NCBI GenBank assembly: GCA_032871835.1 | Contig: CM065295.1 | Location: 88,405,819 to 88,469,818 of the forward strand | DNA length: 64,000 bases | Origin: Dipteronia dyeriana | Taxonomy: Eukaryota; Streptophyta; Magnoliopsida; Sapindales; Sapindaceae | Direction: 5' to 3' | Part shown: positions 22,130-38,843 of the stretch, piece by piece | Position numbering within the stretch: position 1 is the stretch's first letter | Layout: the number at the start of each line of letters is the position of its first letter | Notes under the pieces: generated by a model | What the model was told of the DNA's origin: nothing | What the model saw: only the letters and a program-made list of their open reading frames with translations | Databases searched by the model: none | Position numbers and translations under genes: made by a program

Positions 22130-23403
22130 ATGTCAAATCCAAAAACTCAGAAGGTAGTGTTGAATCCGGACTATGAAATCCGGTTAGAGATGATGAATGT
22201 GAAAAAAGAGTTCATTGTGGAAAGAGGAATCAAGTTAGAAAAGCTAGGTAGGACTCCATTCCGGATGTTGTAAGGCGAAGGAAGTGGGAGACTTATATGT
22301 CACTACCACCTCCATACAAGCCCGAAATTGTTAGAGAGTTCTTCACCGGTAAGATTCTGAAGCATTTTGAGGTCAAAGGATCCGTTTTAGTAAGAAGGGG
22401 GGAAGTCTTTTGTCGCCCACAGGATATAAATAAGTATTTTCGGACAGAGGAGGTAGATCTGACTCAGTTTAGGGGTAGGGTTATTCTAGACGTTATATTT
22501 GTGAAGAGGAGCACACATTTCTCAAACGGTTTGGTCATTGAAGCAATGACCTCATGGAACTCCACAACCTATGCAATTCGACATTCCAAGCTGCACAATG
22601 AATTGTCATTATGGTAGTTATTTTTCAATAGATCTTTGAAGCCCAACAAGCATGTCACTATAATGTCTTCAACCTAGCTAAGGTCCTTTACTCCATGCTC
22701 CAAGAGAGAGATTGATATGGGGATGATTGGAAAAATGGAGTTGTTCCTTACTGGCAGTAGACTAGGTTCGAGTGACCAGCTAATCTTTACGTGCATGATC
22801 ACACAGTTTTACAGAAATACGGGGGTAGATTTGGATGGTATGGAAGATGACTTTTCGGTCTCAGACTTAAGGAGGTTCTCATGGGAGAAAATCGTTGCAA
22901 CCAGGAGTAAGCAATCGATGCTTGCTACTAATATTGCTGGAACCAATGGCCCTAAAAGGAAGAAAAAGAGTGCCAATTCTCCCATGACTTAGAAAGAGAT
23001 GGATTGGGATGCTGGTGTTGCTGAGGAGGAAGGTTCAACTCTACCTCATTTGAGGCAGATTTTGGAGGCCATCAAGAAAATAACGGAGAACATAAAAGAT
23101 TATAATGATGTGTATCTGGGTGACTTTATGGATGAGTTAAAACAGTTTAGAGAGTTACAGACCAATGAGTATAGGGGCATACATGAGAGGATAAATCAGT
23201 TGAACTCCGATGCAGCCATAACTAGACAGGAGATCGAAAAACAGCCCTTGAGGAGGCCGCCTATGCCAGTGGGTAGGCCTCTTACTTTTGAGTCAACATG
23301 TGCTGAAAGAGAGGCTCGGAAGGAGGCCAAGAGGTTGGCTGCTGAAGCAGAGGCTCTTGCTGGGGATTCGAAGCAGAAGGGCAAGATGTCGGGGTCCATG
23401 TAG
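22130..23403 (+). pseudogene. Athila extra ORF with a plant-transposon-protein-like domain
   Basis: It lies between pol and the 3' LTR, where some Athila-group elements carry an additional ORF. The frame starting MSNPKTQKVV (22130) has a one-base frameshift near 22270, after which VRRRKWETYMSLPPPYKPEI continues. Then follow IVREFF, an HVRG-like VLVRRGEVF, INKYF and, after stops near 22617 and 22677, KREIDMG. The C-terminal piece (22999-23403) is a charged, probably coiled-coil segment rich in Glu and Ala. The pattern (W...PEIVREF...VRG...IN.YF) fits the 'putative plant transposon protein' domain. Its function is unknown. No membrane segment typical of an envelope protein was seen. Confidence 0.55.
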
Positions 23404-25224
23404 TCACCACATTCTAGCTAGCCACTCATTTTTCATGTGCATTTTAGTTTCCGAACCTTGCGTTGGAAGTATTTTATTATTACTTTTGAACTTTGAACTT
23501 TGGTTTTATTTTGTCATCTTTCGGATAGTTATATTCCCCATAACTTGGCTTTATATTTTGTGTTTAGATCTAAGAGTGCAATGTTAGAGTGCAATGTTGT
23601 ATTGTGCCTTAAAGTTCAATTTTGTTTGGATTAGTATCTTGCACTTTTTTTTTTTATTTATAAATTTTGATTTCATGCAGGTTACTTGTGGTATTACTCC
23701 CTTTTTCAAACAAAACTCTGTCCAAGTTTTTTCTTTGTCCTATGTATCTTTGAGGACAAAGTTTAGTTTAAGTTTAAGGGTACAACCATTCTTTTATTTT
23801 CTGTTTTTGTGAAAAAATTTCAAAAACCGTTGAGATGCTTTTGGGTTGTATAGTGAGAGTTATTTCATTGTATTCTTTGGTTCATTGAGTTCAGGCTAGG
23901 ATAACATTAGTCAGAGCTATATCACATTGCTTACACACATCTCACCAGACTTATTGGTGCCTTAGCGAATGAGGTATCACACTTAAGATGTATAGATCAT
24001 TAGTAGAGACTACCCGTGTGAGGCTAGAGCCTAAATTGCATCATTTTGAGTGTGAATTTTCTTTCAAATCTTAAACACTCTTCATGTAGATTTTTCTAAG
24101 CAGAAATTTTTATTTAAAAAGGGACCTCACTACTTGCATTGGACATTAAAGAACGATCAACTGATGGCTTCACCTTAGTTCCGCCTTGTTTGCTTGCTTT
24201 AATCTGTGCCTTTAGGGATGACGTAGGCAATGCATGTTAGTCACTTTTAAACAGCCCATACACAATCCCTTGACCTTGTGTGTATATTCCTTATTGCCCC
24301 ATAAATGACAGCACACACCTTAACCTAATCACTACACCATCACATCCCACAAATACATATCACCCTATATTACCCAAACACTAAACCAACCCTCAGCTGC
24401 GACTATGGTTAAAGAGCATTGAGAAATGTAGCTCATAGAATTGAAATTGCAAAGTAGTGTGCATTTAGGTAAAATTTTGTAAGTGGTGTAAGGATCCTAT
24501 TGAATTTGAAAAAAAAATCGAAAAAAGAGAAAGAAGAGAAGAAGAACTCTGTTTTGTTTTGTATAAAATTGCTCAGAATAAAGTCCACGCCTAAACACTC
24601 AACCTTAGTGGGATTAGCGTGCTAGATAGAACTCACTAACATAGTCGTTTGCCAACTTGAAACACTGTAACCACCTAGCCTATCAATTACCCTTACCCTC
24701 ACTTGAGCTTAAAAAAAGTCCTAATTGATCTTTATGAGGGATTTTAGTTTGCTTACAAGTTATTCTTTGGTGTTAGCCCTGTTCTTAATATTCTGTTCCG
24801 ATCTTGCGGTCCAATTGCATTTTAACTCTAACAGTTTTTCAAATTGATCGCATAACTGTAGTTTGAAATTTTTCTTATGCCTAAATTCCATCCGCATGCG
24901 TTAGTTAAGTGAGATTAGGCTCTGTGTGGTAAAATGAGATAGAACTAGAAGGTTTAGAGTAAAAGCGAAATGTTATCTTTCGACTCTTGTGTTCGATGCT
25001 TTTGAATCTTTGATCACTAAAAGTATTGAATTGCAATCTCTCTTGTTGTAGCATCTTGGCTTTTGAAGTTCTTGTTTGTTCTCAATGACCTTAGCAATAT
25101 TTTCTAATCCCCACACTTTGTACACCCAAAGTCGCATCTCTCTTTTTCATATTGCTCAACAGATTTTTTTTGTTATTTGTAGTTTATCTTGTTTTGGCTA
25201 TTTTTTTTTCTCGGTTTGCTCAGG
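23404..25224 (+). other. Long 3' untranslated region of the Athila-like element
   Basis: It is non-coding. It is terminated by GGATAAGTTTGGGGGTG at about 25223-25239, the polypurine tract that primes plus-strand synthesis and directly abuts the 3' LTR. Short open frames here (23594-23812, 25152-25361) are Phe/Leu-rich translations of T-rich DNA. Confidence 0.6.
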
Positions 25225-25239
25225 ATAAGTTTGGGGGTG

Positions 25240-26839
25240 TGATAATACCGATTTTTACCTTTTGTGTAGCACCCTTTCTTGATCTTTTTGTTCATTTCCC
25301 GGGCAAAACCGTGCTTTTAATGGCTCAATTTAATGTATCAGGAGTTTTTTTTTTCCTTTAGGATGGCTCATTTGCTATTTCTGAAAGTTTGGATGTCAGC
25401 TTTCACCTAAGCCTTAAGTGAAGTCTCACGCGGAAAAGAATTCAGTTGTTTGCACGAGAAAGATCTTCGCGCAAAGTCTCCAGCGGAAGTTGTTCAGCCT
25501 TTCCCATCCCACAAGTTTCGCTTGAACGTCGAGTGAAGTCTTCAGCGAAAACCCATCCAGCCGTTTACGCGAGAGAAGTGTTCGCATGTGCCTCAATCGA
25601 AAGTTGCAGCGAAATCAAGTCTATCCATTTTTCCATGAGAAGTCTTCGCCCAATCCTCGTGTGAACTCTCCAGCGAACGTGCCTTGTGCTGCATAGAAGC
25701 GAGGTTTTGCGACATATTTTTCCCTTTCGTCGAGTGAAACCTCGAACGAAAATGTTCTCTCCAGCTTTTCATGTCTAAAATCTTGAGCCACGAAAAACCG
25801 AGATTTGGTGTCCCATATCTGAGTAGGAGTCACTTCTCTTCTTTTTTCCCCCCATCATCGTTTTCCTGCCACTCACTTTCCTCATCCTACCTATCACAAT
25901 GCATGCAATTCTCTTTGAAGAACGGAAAGAGAGAGAAGGGCGGCTTACACACTTTTCAAACACAAAGCTTCTACCCTTCTTTGAACTTGGGTGCCTCAAG
26001 AGCAAGCTTGGAGCGGCTAGGAGTTGGTCTCTTGAAAGAGGGAAGCCATTAGAGCTAAGCAATTGCACGGGGAACCACAATCAATTTTTCTCTTAAAACT
26101 CTATCTTTCATCTTCTTGTATTTGTCATGACCTGTATTTCTTTGATTTAATGTATAGCTTCCATGTGTAATATGAGCTAAACCTTTTTTGGTGCTAGAAC
26201 AAGATGAAACCACACCGTGATTAATTATAAAATGACCTCTTGAATCTTTCTACAAGTGCTTGTAACGCTATATGAATGATTTTCATGCTTAATGCTTTTA
26301 TATTGATTGACCATCATCATGAATGATCACTTGATAAGCAAATTATTCACTATATATGACTAGAAAGTTGAGAGATCACTAGACTAGCATATATGATTCA
26401 TGAAAGTATTCCATAAGGCTTAATGAATTCATACATGTTATATATGTGTGGATGAGATTTCTAAGACATCGAAAGATATTAGGAATCATTGTAGGGAGTA
26501 CAAATCTATAACTATACTTGCATGTTTGAGGATTAAGTTAGATATAATATTTAATTAAGAAGGGTGAGGTGAATTCGAGTTCTAGCACATCTTGCATCAA
26601 TATTATCATCTTTGTTTTTGTTGTGATCATAGTTGTTGTGTTGACAATGTTTTGTTTTAGTAATTTTAGTATTAAAATTTGGACATCTTTGCTATTAATT
26701 GTTCAAATAGTATATATGCTGATAAAATCCAATAATCAAACCTTTAGTCCTTGTGGGAACGATCCGTACTTCGTCACTATACTATATTTCGACCTCTTAT
26801 TATTACGAGAGTCACACTTTGTGTAGTTTTATACTATCA
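25240..26839 (+). repeat. 3' LTR of the Athila-like element, complete
   Basis: It is 1600 bp, from TGATAATACC to TACTATCA, with a perfect 5-bp terminal inverted repeat TGATA/TATCA. The last ~900 bp match the 5' LTR remnant. The right flank begins ATGTC. Confidence 0.8.
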
Positions 26840-31092
<4,253 letters not shown>

Positions 31093-31423
31093 GTTTTAAT
31101 AACTTATGTGTAAAAGATACATATTATGGTGAATTGATAAAAATACCCCCAACAGTTGTTCCACGTCAGCTTTCTTTTATTTAGTTTAGAGAGACAGAGT
31201 TGTGAAGTAAATAGAGAATGTCACATCGACCCCCGAGTCTGTCAGTGTAGCACCATTCCGTCGCAATTTGAGTGATCACATGTGTTTCAATATGACTTTT
31301 TTTCTCTACTTTACAACTATGTCATTGTAAACTGAATGAAAGAAAGCTAATGTGGAACAATTGTTGAGAGTATTTTTGTCCGTTCACCATAATATGTGTC
31401 TTTTAAACATAATTTATTAAAAC
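31093..31423. mobile_element. Fold-back MITE, 331 bp
   Basis: The left arm (31093 to about 31228) and the reverse complement of the right arm (31423 to about 31286) align over about 135 bp. Shared landmarks include GTTTTAATAA, ACATATTATGGTGAA, AGTTGTTCCAC (ATTGTTCCAC) and CTTTCTTT(T/C)ATT. Both arms diverge by scattered substitutions. A clean target duplication was not found. A half copy of the same element lies at about 2626-2780. Confidence 0.6.
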
Positions 31424-32884
31424 AGAGAAAGCTTGTATCATTTAATTTTTGGATTCTGAAAGAGGGCCGAAATGGATTTCTAATACAAGCTTAATTGGGG
31501 TTTCTCACACTTAGCAATTTAATAGAAAACTGTGAAACTCGAATCTTTACTATCACATTTGAAAAGGAAGTGCATAACCACTTTACTAAGAGTGGAAGTC
31601 CACTATTTGATAATTAATTTGAAACGTGATGATCAGATAATTCATTGATCAAATTTGACTCCATCATGGGTGAAACCATCAACAATTACTAAAACTATTT
31701 ATCAATCATTTTATTAGTACCAACTTACATAAAAGTGAGTATTTTATAAGTTATAGCAATATAAACCCCGTCCTTATATACATAGTTACCATTACTTGCA
31801 TTTAACACGATAAATTGTGTTATCGTTTGGTTGGGAATTTAGGGTAGAAGTGGGGGCAAGTATAGGGGATATCAAGAGTACAGTAGGACAAGAATGTTTT
31901 TTTTTTCCGACTTTTAGGGAAGAATAATTTAACTTGGGATGTCAACTTTGTTGAGATGTACAGTTAATTACCACCGGGTTATTGCTTTCACCACCGATTG
32001 GACAAGAATGTTAAACGAGCATATTCAGACATTCTTTAATTGTTTTAGTAATATTTTCTTGCAAAAGAACAAAAGAGTGTGGTTTATATGCATATATAAA
32101 CACAACATGAATATGAAGTGATTTTGATGGGTTATGGGTTGTAGATTTACTTATGCATGATCAATTAATTAAGTAGATTTGTGTTTTAATTGACACAAAT
32201 GCAACTAGTAAAAGAAATTTTTAATACTATCCCTAATACACTGCACAAATACAAAGCAACTTTAACAAATTAAGGTTGTGAGCTTACACGTGATATCGAT
32301 TGATTAAATTGATGGAACTGGTTCAAATTGACAAGATATTTAATATGAATTGTCACCGTAGCTGCAAGTGTTAGGTACATTAAGTATTTCGATTTTCACA
32401 GCTAGTGTAAACAAACAATATCAAGCCACTAACCAGTGTGCCTTGTCTATCATTATTCCATATATTTCTGTCTCTGTGACACCGATTACAGTGAAATAGC
32501 ACTTTTGGTTTAGACGACAATGTTTCAGAGAAAGGCTCAAGAATGAAGACCCGGTTACATATTCCATTTCATCACAGAGCTGGTGAACTGTCCTTGATCT
32601 ACACCAACTGATGATAATTTATACAAATTAAAATCTTTCTGGTTATACATCAAACGTATGGTATGGTCTACTTGTATTATTACAGGTACATTGCCTTAAC
32701 CTTTACTTCATACCCCCTTTAGTTACAGAGAAACCCTAGAAGAAACTTGGTCCAAATATAATTTCCAAAAATAGTAATATTCCAATTGCTTAGAGTACAT
32801 GTTATTGAAAAGGGATAACAAAGATTTTTGTATGTAATTTACCATATCGAAAAGTAAGTAGATTCCTAATTCTTTTTTATTTTA
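31424..32884. other. Gene-free stretch
   Basis: No gene recognised. A 60-residue frame at 31939-32121 has no domain. Confidence 0.45.
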
Positions 32885-33147
32885 GACTTATTGACGTCAA
32901 ACCTTTCTGAATTGTATGCGAAGTTACAACCTGTCCCATGAATGTTTTTATAGACATTTAACCCCTCAAATGGTTGAAAATTGACTGAAAGTGACAGAAT
33001 AGAGCATAACCCCACTGTACTCATGGTGAGGTTGCAACAGCTTCTACTAATTTTCAACAATTCGAGAGGTTTAATGTCTAAAACAAAAATTTAGGAGGCA
33101 TGTTGCAACTTCGTGTACAAATCGGAAGGGTTTAGTGCCAATTAGTC
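32885..33147. mobile_element. Mutator-like fold-back MITE, 263 bp
   Basis: The left arm GACTTATTGACGTC... and the reverse complement of the right arm GACTAATTGGCACT... align over about 95 bp, with shared blocks AAACC(T/C)TTC, CGAAGTT(A/G)CAAC and GTTGAAAATT. The flanks are identical 9-mers TTTATTTTA (32876-32884 and 33148-33156), the target-duplication length of the Mutator superfamily. The flank is AT-rich, so a chance match cannot be excluded, but the inverted repeat ends exactly at it. Confidence 0.6.
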
Positions 33148-33156
33148 TTTATTTTA

Positions 33157-36100
33157 TTATAAATAAGTATATCACTTCTTAGCATAAGTGGTAATGTCTA
33201 TCTCATCCACATTAATAGTAGGGATTCGAGTTTTACTATACCCATTTTATAATTATATAGATATTCAGTATTATTTGATTTCAATAAATCGCACGATAAA
33301 TCCATTATCCGACCTTCGTTTTAAAAAAATTTGTATTACTTAACAAAATAAAATATGATAAATAAAAACTTTCTAAACTTTGAAGATAACCAATAAGAAC
33401 TCTCCAAAGTGACTATGTCACTTTATACTAAAACAATTTACTTATTTACTAGAAGTAGAATGTGAAAGAGAAGCTTCTCCATGGGAGAGGATGGACAAGG
33501 GACATTTAAAAACTTTTTCAAAAAATTTTGTTTAGGCCTTTTTGAGGAGTTGCCCAATCCTCGATTAAACGTGGGGAACCGAGACAATAATGAATCTATA
33601 TCAGCAATCATTAAAACAGGACCCACCGGTTGTTGGGATTCAGCTCACCACTTCATTTAATTAATTAATTAATTAATTATATATACTCTCCTAATGACAA
33701 GCTTAAACATTTGTTAATTTATTTGCAAAGCTACAAAAACAAAAAGCACTTTTGTTGTTGTTGTTTCAAAATGCAATTAATACAGCAACAATAAATAGAA
33801 ACTACTATCAGCCATTCACAGAATTATATAGGGTTCTTGCATGTCCTAACCAATTAATATATAAGGTTACTTGTCGTTTTGTATCTGGTATTACATGTTA
33901 ATTTACTAAAGGGACCACTCTAGAGGATTATTCTTTTTTATTTTCTTATCTTTTAGGCTCTACAATGCGCCTCTTGCTTTCCGACTATCATAAGTTCGCC
34001 ACCAAGCAATTAAAAAAAGTAAGTTAATTTGTAATATAATACCTCTTAAAAAAAATAAAAAATCTAAGTATTTGTTTAGATATTCACCGCTGTAATTTCA
34101 TAGTACATCGAAAAATATTTAAGGTTTGAGTTGTCACTACCGTATTTAGAATAAGTATATAAAAATTGTTTGTTTAGATATTAAATTAACTTGTTTAATT
34201 TAGACCGCTCAAATTTTAAGTCTCATGTGTTAATAGTTATTGTAATTTTATCATTAATGGGACGTGGTGCTTTACCTTTGTCCAATAAATTCATTATATA
34301 TATATTACCATTAAAGAAACTGTTAGTTATATAATGATAATTTATTTCAAATTTACATATAAACAATCATAACATTTTTTTATAAGAAAATATGAATGAC
34401 TTGTAGAGTAGTGATATTGAACCGTTTCTCAAAATTTTTATCAACCATCTTATAAATATAGCTTTCATTTGTAAATATGAATAATCTCATGTATGATAAA
34501 ACATAGAAATAAATAATCTTAGAGAAAGACCTCCAGCGGCCAGTGGTGTACTGCCACAAAAGCATGGTGGGGACAACATGACACTTGGATCACGTGGAAG
34601 ACTTTTGCTTCACTTCTATACTTGTTTCATTGTTTGTTTCACCCAAACATACATATAAAATAGCAAAAATACATTATCCAAACTTCATATGTATTTCTTT
34701 ACTCTCAAGTCCCTAATCCTAGGCGGCCCGATCCTATCAATACACGGCCGAAAGAATTGTAATCCAACAATGTGTAGGTCACCTTAAATATAACATTTAA
34801 TCGAGAATATATAAGTTTAAGAAATACATGAAAACGTTTAAATAAAAATAAAAATAAAACTTGGTTTAACATTCTAATATAAAGGAGAAGTCAAATTGTT
34901 ATTTTTAATTTTTATGTAAATTAAAAAAGAAACAGGGGCCCAAACAGTATAACGGGGTGGGGTCCAGATGAAGAACCGGCCTGCAATGGGAAATTGTGAG
35001 GCTAATGATAATGGGGGCCTAGCCCACGCCGGACCATAAGCCGCCACGTAGTCAGTCACAACACATCATTCCGTTTTCGTGGACCCCACTCTCCACCACC
35101 ACCACCACTACACCTCACAGCTCAAATACTCAACTCCAAAAAAAAAAAAAAAAAATTTTTACAAACTTCTTTTCTTTTACGTCGACTCAGCTTAATCATC
35201 GGCTTACTGGCTTAGCCGCTTGCTCAGAGCTGATTTGATTTTTTTAAAGAGAAAAAAAAAACACCATTAAATATTTATATGGAGAAGTGTCAGTATCTCG
35301 TCATTTGGGGTCGGTTGGTGGGGTCAAGGTCGTGAAAGAGAGAACAAATAAAAAAAAGAAAAAGATAAAACAAATATTAAATTGCTGACTGACCAACCAG
35401 TGCCCGCCTGTGATTGCTGGTGAGGACTTGTTTTTGTATTTTATTGCCTAAATGCCACCTACCTTAAATTACCTTTTCGGATTTATTATATTTATCACAC
35501 CGTTTTAAATATTAGCACTTTTTAGCCAACTCTCCAGTTTATAAATAAGCTCCAGCTTCGCTGTTACACAACCAAGGGATTGTGACCGATTAGGGTTCCC
35601 GTAATGACACTGTAACACAAGTGTATGTAGTACTGTTTGCAGTATGTATAATTGTTGTTGAAATGAGTTGTGCTTTATGTTATTTGAATCTAACATTTAC
35701 CCTTGACATAACAAACAGCAAAAAAATATTAAAAGAGAAAATAAAGTCCGTTTTTGATCTCGTCTTTTTATTTTTATAAATCTATAATGATTATATGATT
35801 CTTTAAATCAGGACCGCATAATGTAGTTTAGTGAGATAAGAAACACTCATTCATTCTAACAATATTTGCAGTTTCACGGGAGCATATAAATTTCCTATTT
35901 TTCTGCAAGATTAGGGTGCAAGTTAAAGCAAAAGATGATAAAAACAAATAGAAGTAAAAGTGGTTTAATTTAGCCGTATATTTATATCAACGCTGGGTAT
36001 CTAGAAGGGAAGTATCTTGTTATATATAATTACTCTAATCGTGTACATCACGCGGTGTAGATTGATAGAAATAAGAAATTGTTAAAAATTACAAATTAAA

Positions 36101-36600
36101 AAAATAAAAAAGTTGTGTGAGAGAGATAAATAGATGGAAGGATTGTAACTTTTAGCTAGATGAAAAAAAAAATCATCCATTGTCATTCCTCAATTGATGA
36201 GTCAAAAATATCTTCCATTGCCGTTCATAAAAAAAAAATTAAAAAAAATTGATGAGTCATTCATCAATCACTAATTTACTATATATGTAAATTAATAAAT
36301 AATAATCGAAACCCTTTTTTAAGACGCCCAAAAGATCCTGACCGTTGGATCTCTGACATCACCAATCTCGTCAAAAACAAAAAACATTCTCTTTCTTAAT
36401 TGTGGTCTCTGTCAGTGGCTGGTGGGTGGTGCAGTCTCTCTCATTAATTCTCTAAAACTGTCTCATCTTAATAATTCTCTTGTTAAAACTATAAATCTAT
36501 CTTATTATCAAATATCTTGCTTGAGGCATTATATCCGCCACCCTTTTTTCGCTCAAAGCTTTTGCAGCAATCAAGCTTATATATTCCACTTATTAAAAAC
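33157..36600. other. Gene-free stretch upstream of the NAC gene
   Basis: No gene recognised. It contains a (TTAA)n tract (33657-33682), a locally GC-richer patch (about 34930-35100) and an (A)n run near 35140. The last part is the distal promoter of the NAC gene. Confidence 0.45.
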
Positions 36601-36639
36601 ATAATAAACAAATAAACCTGTGAGAATATTGAGAGAGAA

Positions 36640-38843
36640 GATTATTAGGGCATGTGTGTGTCTTGCTTCTTATTTAACCCTATCTCTTCTCTCTTTTTCC
36701 ATTCCTCAACCCTTCATTTTTCTCTTTTCTATCCTCGGGATCTGATCTGTTTCTCTCTCGAGACAAGACAACTACAAGACAGTTCTTGGGAGTACACCAG
36801 CTTGGGTTCAGTTCAATTCCCGAGGATATAATCAATTTTTTGCATTGCATCTGTGTATGTCCTTCTTGTTTGTTTGTTTGTGTTTTTTTCTCTCTTATCT
36901 TTCAGTTTCCTTTTTGGTCTGGTTTACTTGTCTTGGAAAAGGTGAAAAAAGAAAGTGACGACAAAAGCAATTGCTTAAAGTAATGAAGTTTCTTTATCTT
37001 TTATAAGTCGATAGCTGCTCAATCAAGGAGATCGGTTTAATCAGATCCAAGGTGGAATTTGTTTTCTAGAAGATTATCAAGATATATTGTGATACCGTGA
37101 GCTTCTTCGTCTTCTTCTTCTTCTTTGTGTTTGCTTTTTCGATTTACATGTCTTCAATATTATGATCATCCTTGCATGATGTTAAAGCGTTGAGTTGAAG
37201 TATGATTTTGTTATAAGCTAAGCAAAGATAATAATCCAATTTCATCCAAAAAGACGATGAAAATAAAAATAAAAATCACGTTAATTAGTCTCTTACACTA
37301 AAGGTCCCCCAGTTTGATCCTGGACAGCCACGATTTGTTTCTTTCATTTCAACACTAGTTGATGAAATTTTCTTTCCTTTCGCATATAATGACTTGAGAT
37401 CGATTAGATTTTCCATGTTTTTCATAGATTCTTATCACTATAAGTAGCTGTATTTCTATGATTTTAAATCTTATGCTGCTTATTGTAGTTTATATGTTTT
37501 TCTCCAATCAAAGTTGATCATGATATATATTTTGATCATGGTCAAATAAGAGGATCAGTATGGTCTGCATCAGACGTTTTTCTTTGCCTTGTTTTGCAAT
37601 GTTAATACAGATCTCATTTTGTAAGAATCGGTGCTAACTGTAGGATCATATATATGTAGAAGAAATGTAAATTCATTGAACGAGAGTATTCCTTTTTTTC
37701 CTTTTTCATAATGGACATGATCTACTTCTTTTAATTGTTGTTGAATCAGGTACATACAATACAAGAAAGTTGTTTATATTAAGAAAGATAAATGTAGGGT
37801 TTCCTTTTATGTATATGATGTGTTTGATACATTGTTATTTTCCCCCTTTAAGATTGTTTCACAAAGCAAAGCTATTTAAATTTTGATTCCCTAGACTTAT
37901 CCAACATTTCACTTTTATGAGTGGAGAAAACACTTTTTTGTTCTCTACCATTCTTCTTATTCCATGTTAGTTCTAGGTCTGAAGTAATTAAACTTTGATT
38001 TTTCTTGTTTTTTTAGAGATTCTAAGATTTTCTATCTCATTTAAGAAGGGAAAATTTACAATCACTTACTATAATTTATGATTTCATTTGTGTGTTTATT
38101 TTTTTGAAAAGTTTCATTTGTGTTGATGAAGTGGGTGGCAGTACGTATATTCTACATGAATGTTGATTTAATTTAGTAAGATATATAGATGAAATCTAAA
38201 GGCTAATTATGCTTGTAGTATTCTCTTGACATGATCATTTATGTAATATGTTGCTCTATTATTATGTTAAATAACAATTATTTTGTCAAATTAATAGTTC
38301 CTACCTTATAACAAATGACCTGTATGTGAGTCCTTTTGGATTGTTAAATGACTCAAATCTTCTTTTTATAATTTTTTTTTTTGTATTATGATGATCCTTT
38401 TTACCATGCCAATGCAAAAAACCCCCCTTATAATTTATAATTTGAAAATTGAAATGGATCTATTAAACTTTCGAAAGCATAACATCATATACATTCTTTT
38501 ATAACATTTGTTTTTTGTACATTATTGTTTTTAGTTTATTTGGAACATATACCTTCATATAAAATCACCTTGGTAGGCATTAAAATTTCACCAACCTTGT
38601 GGGATTCTATATCTATACAAGATCATGTCATGAGCATTACAATTCATGCATGCATGCCGCCAATGTTTTTTTGCATACTTTTATCTCCCAACTCTTAGAC
38701 GGAAACCAAAGGGTATGTAGTTCACAATTAGCCAAGTGTATATATATATATATATAGTATTCATGTCAAGCTGATATTAGAAGTCATTTTGATATATAAC
38801 AGTGTGACTCATATAAATGCAGGTGTTGAGTCCATAGAAGAAG
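36640..38843 (+). promoter_or_regulatory. Probable promoter, 5' leader and leader intron of the NAC gene
   Basis: A pyrimidine-rich stretch with TCTCTTCTCTC (36680-36790), followed by ACAAGACAACTACAAGAC, looks like a plant transcription start and leader. The ATG at 38844 is preceded by AATGCAG/GTGTTGAG, a plausible 3' splice site (AG at 38821-38822), and 38823-38843 would be the second leader exon. The intervening ~2 kb is T-rich with no long frame, as expected for a leader intron. The 5' splice site is not certain (candidates near 36940 and 37050). A TATA-like TTATATATTCC lies near 36575. Confidence 0.4.

Larger units (their letters stand above)
14572..26839 (+). mobile_element. Athila-like Ty3/gypsy retrotransposon, 5'-truncated
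   Basis: The order is: partial 5' LTR, primer-binding site, gag, protease, RT, RNase H, integrase, long spacer, extra ORF, long 3' untranslated region, polypurine tract, complete 3' LTR. The gag and pol phrases (GGLPSEDPNVHL, FPFSLRERAKTWLNS, VFMDDFSVFG, YRRFIKDFS) are those of the Athila lineage. All coding parts carry stops or frameshifts, so it is not autonomous. The 5' LTR lacks about the first 700 bp of the 3' LTR, so no left target duplication can be read. Confidence 0.85.
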
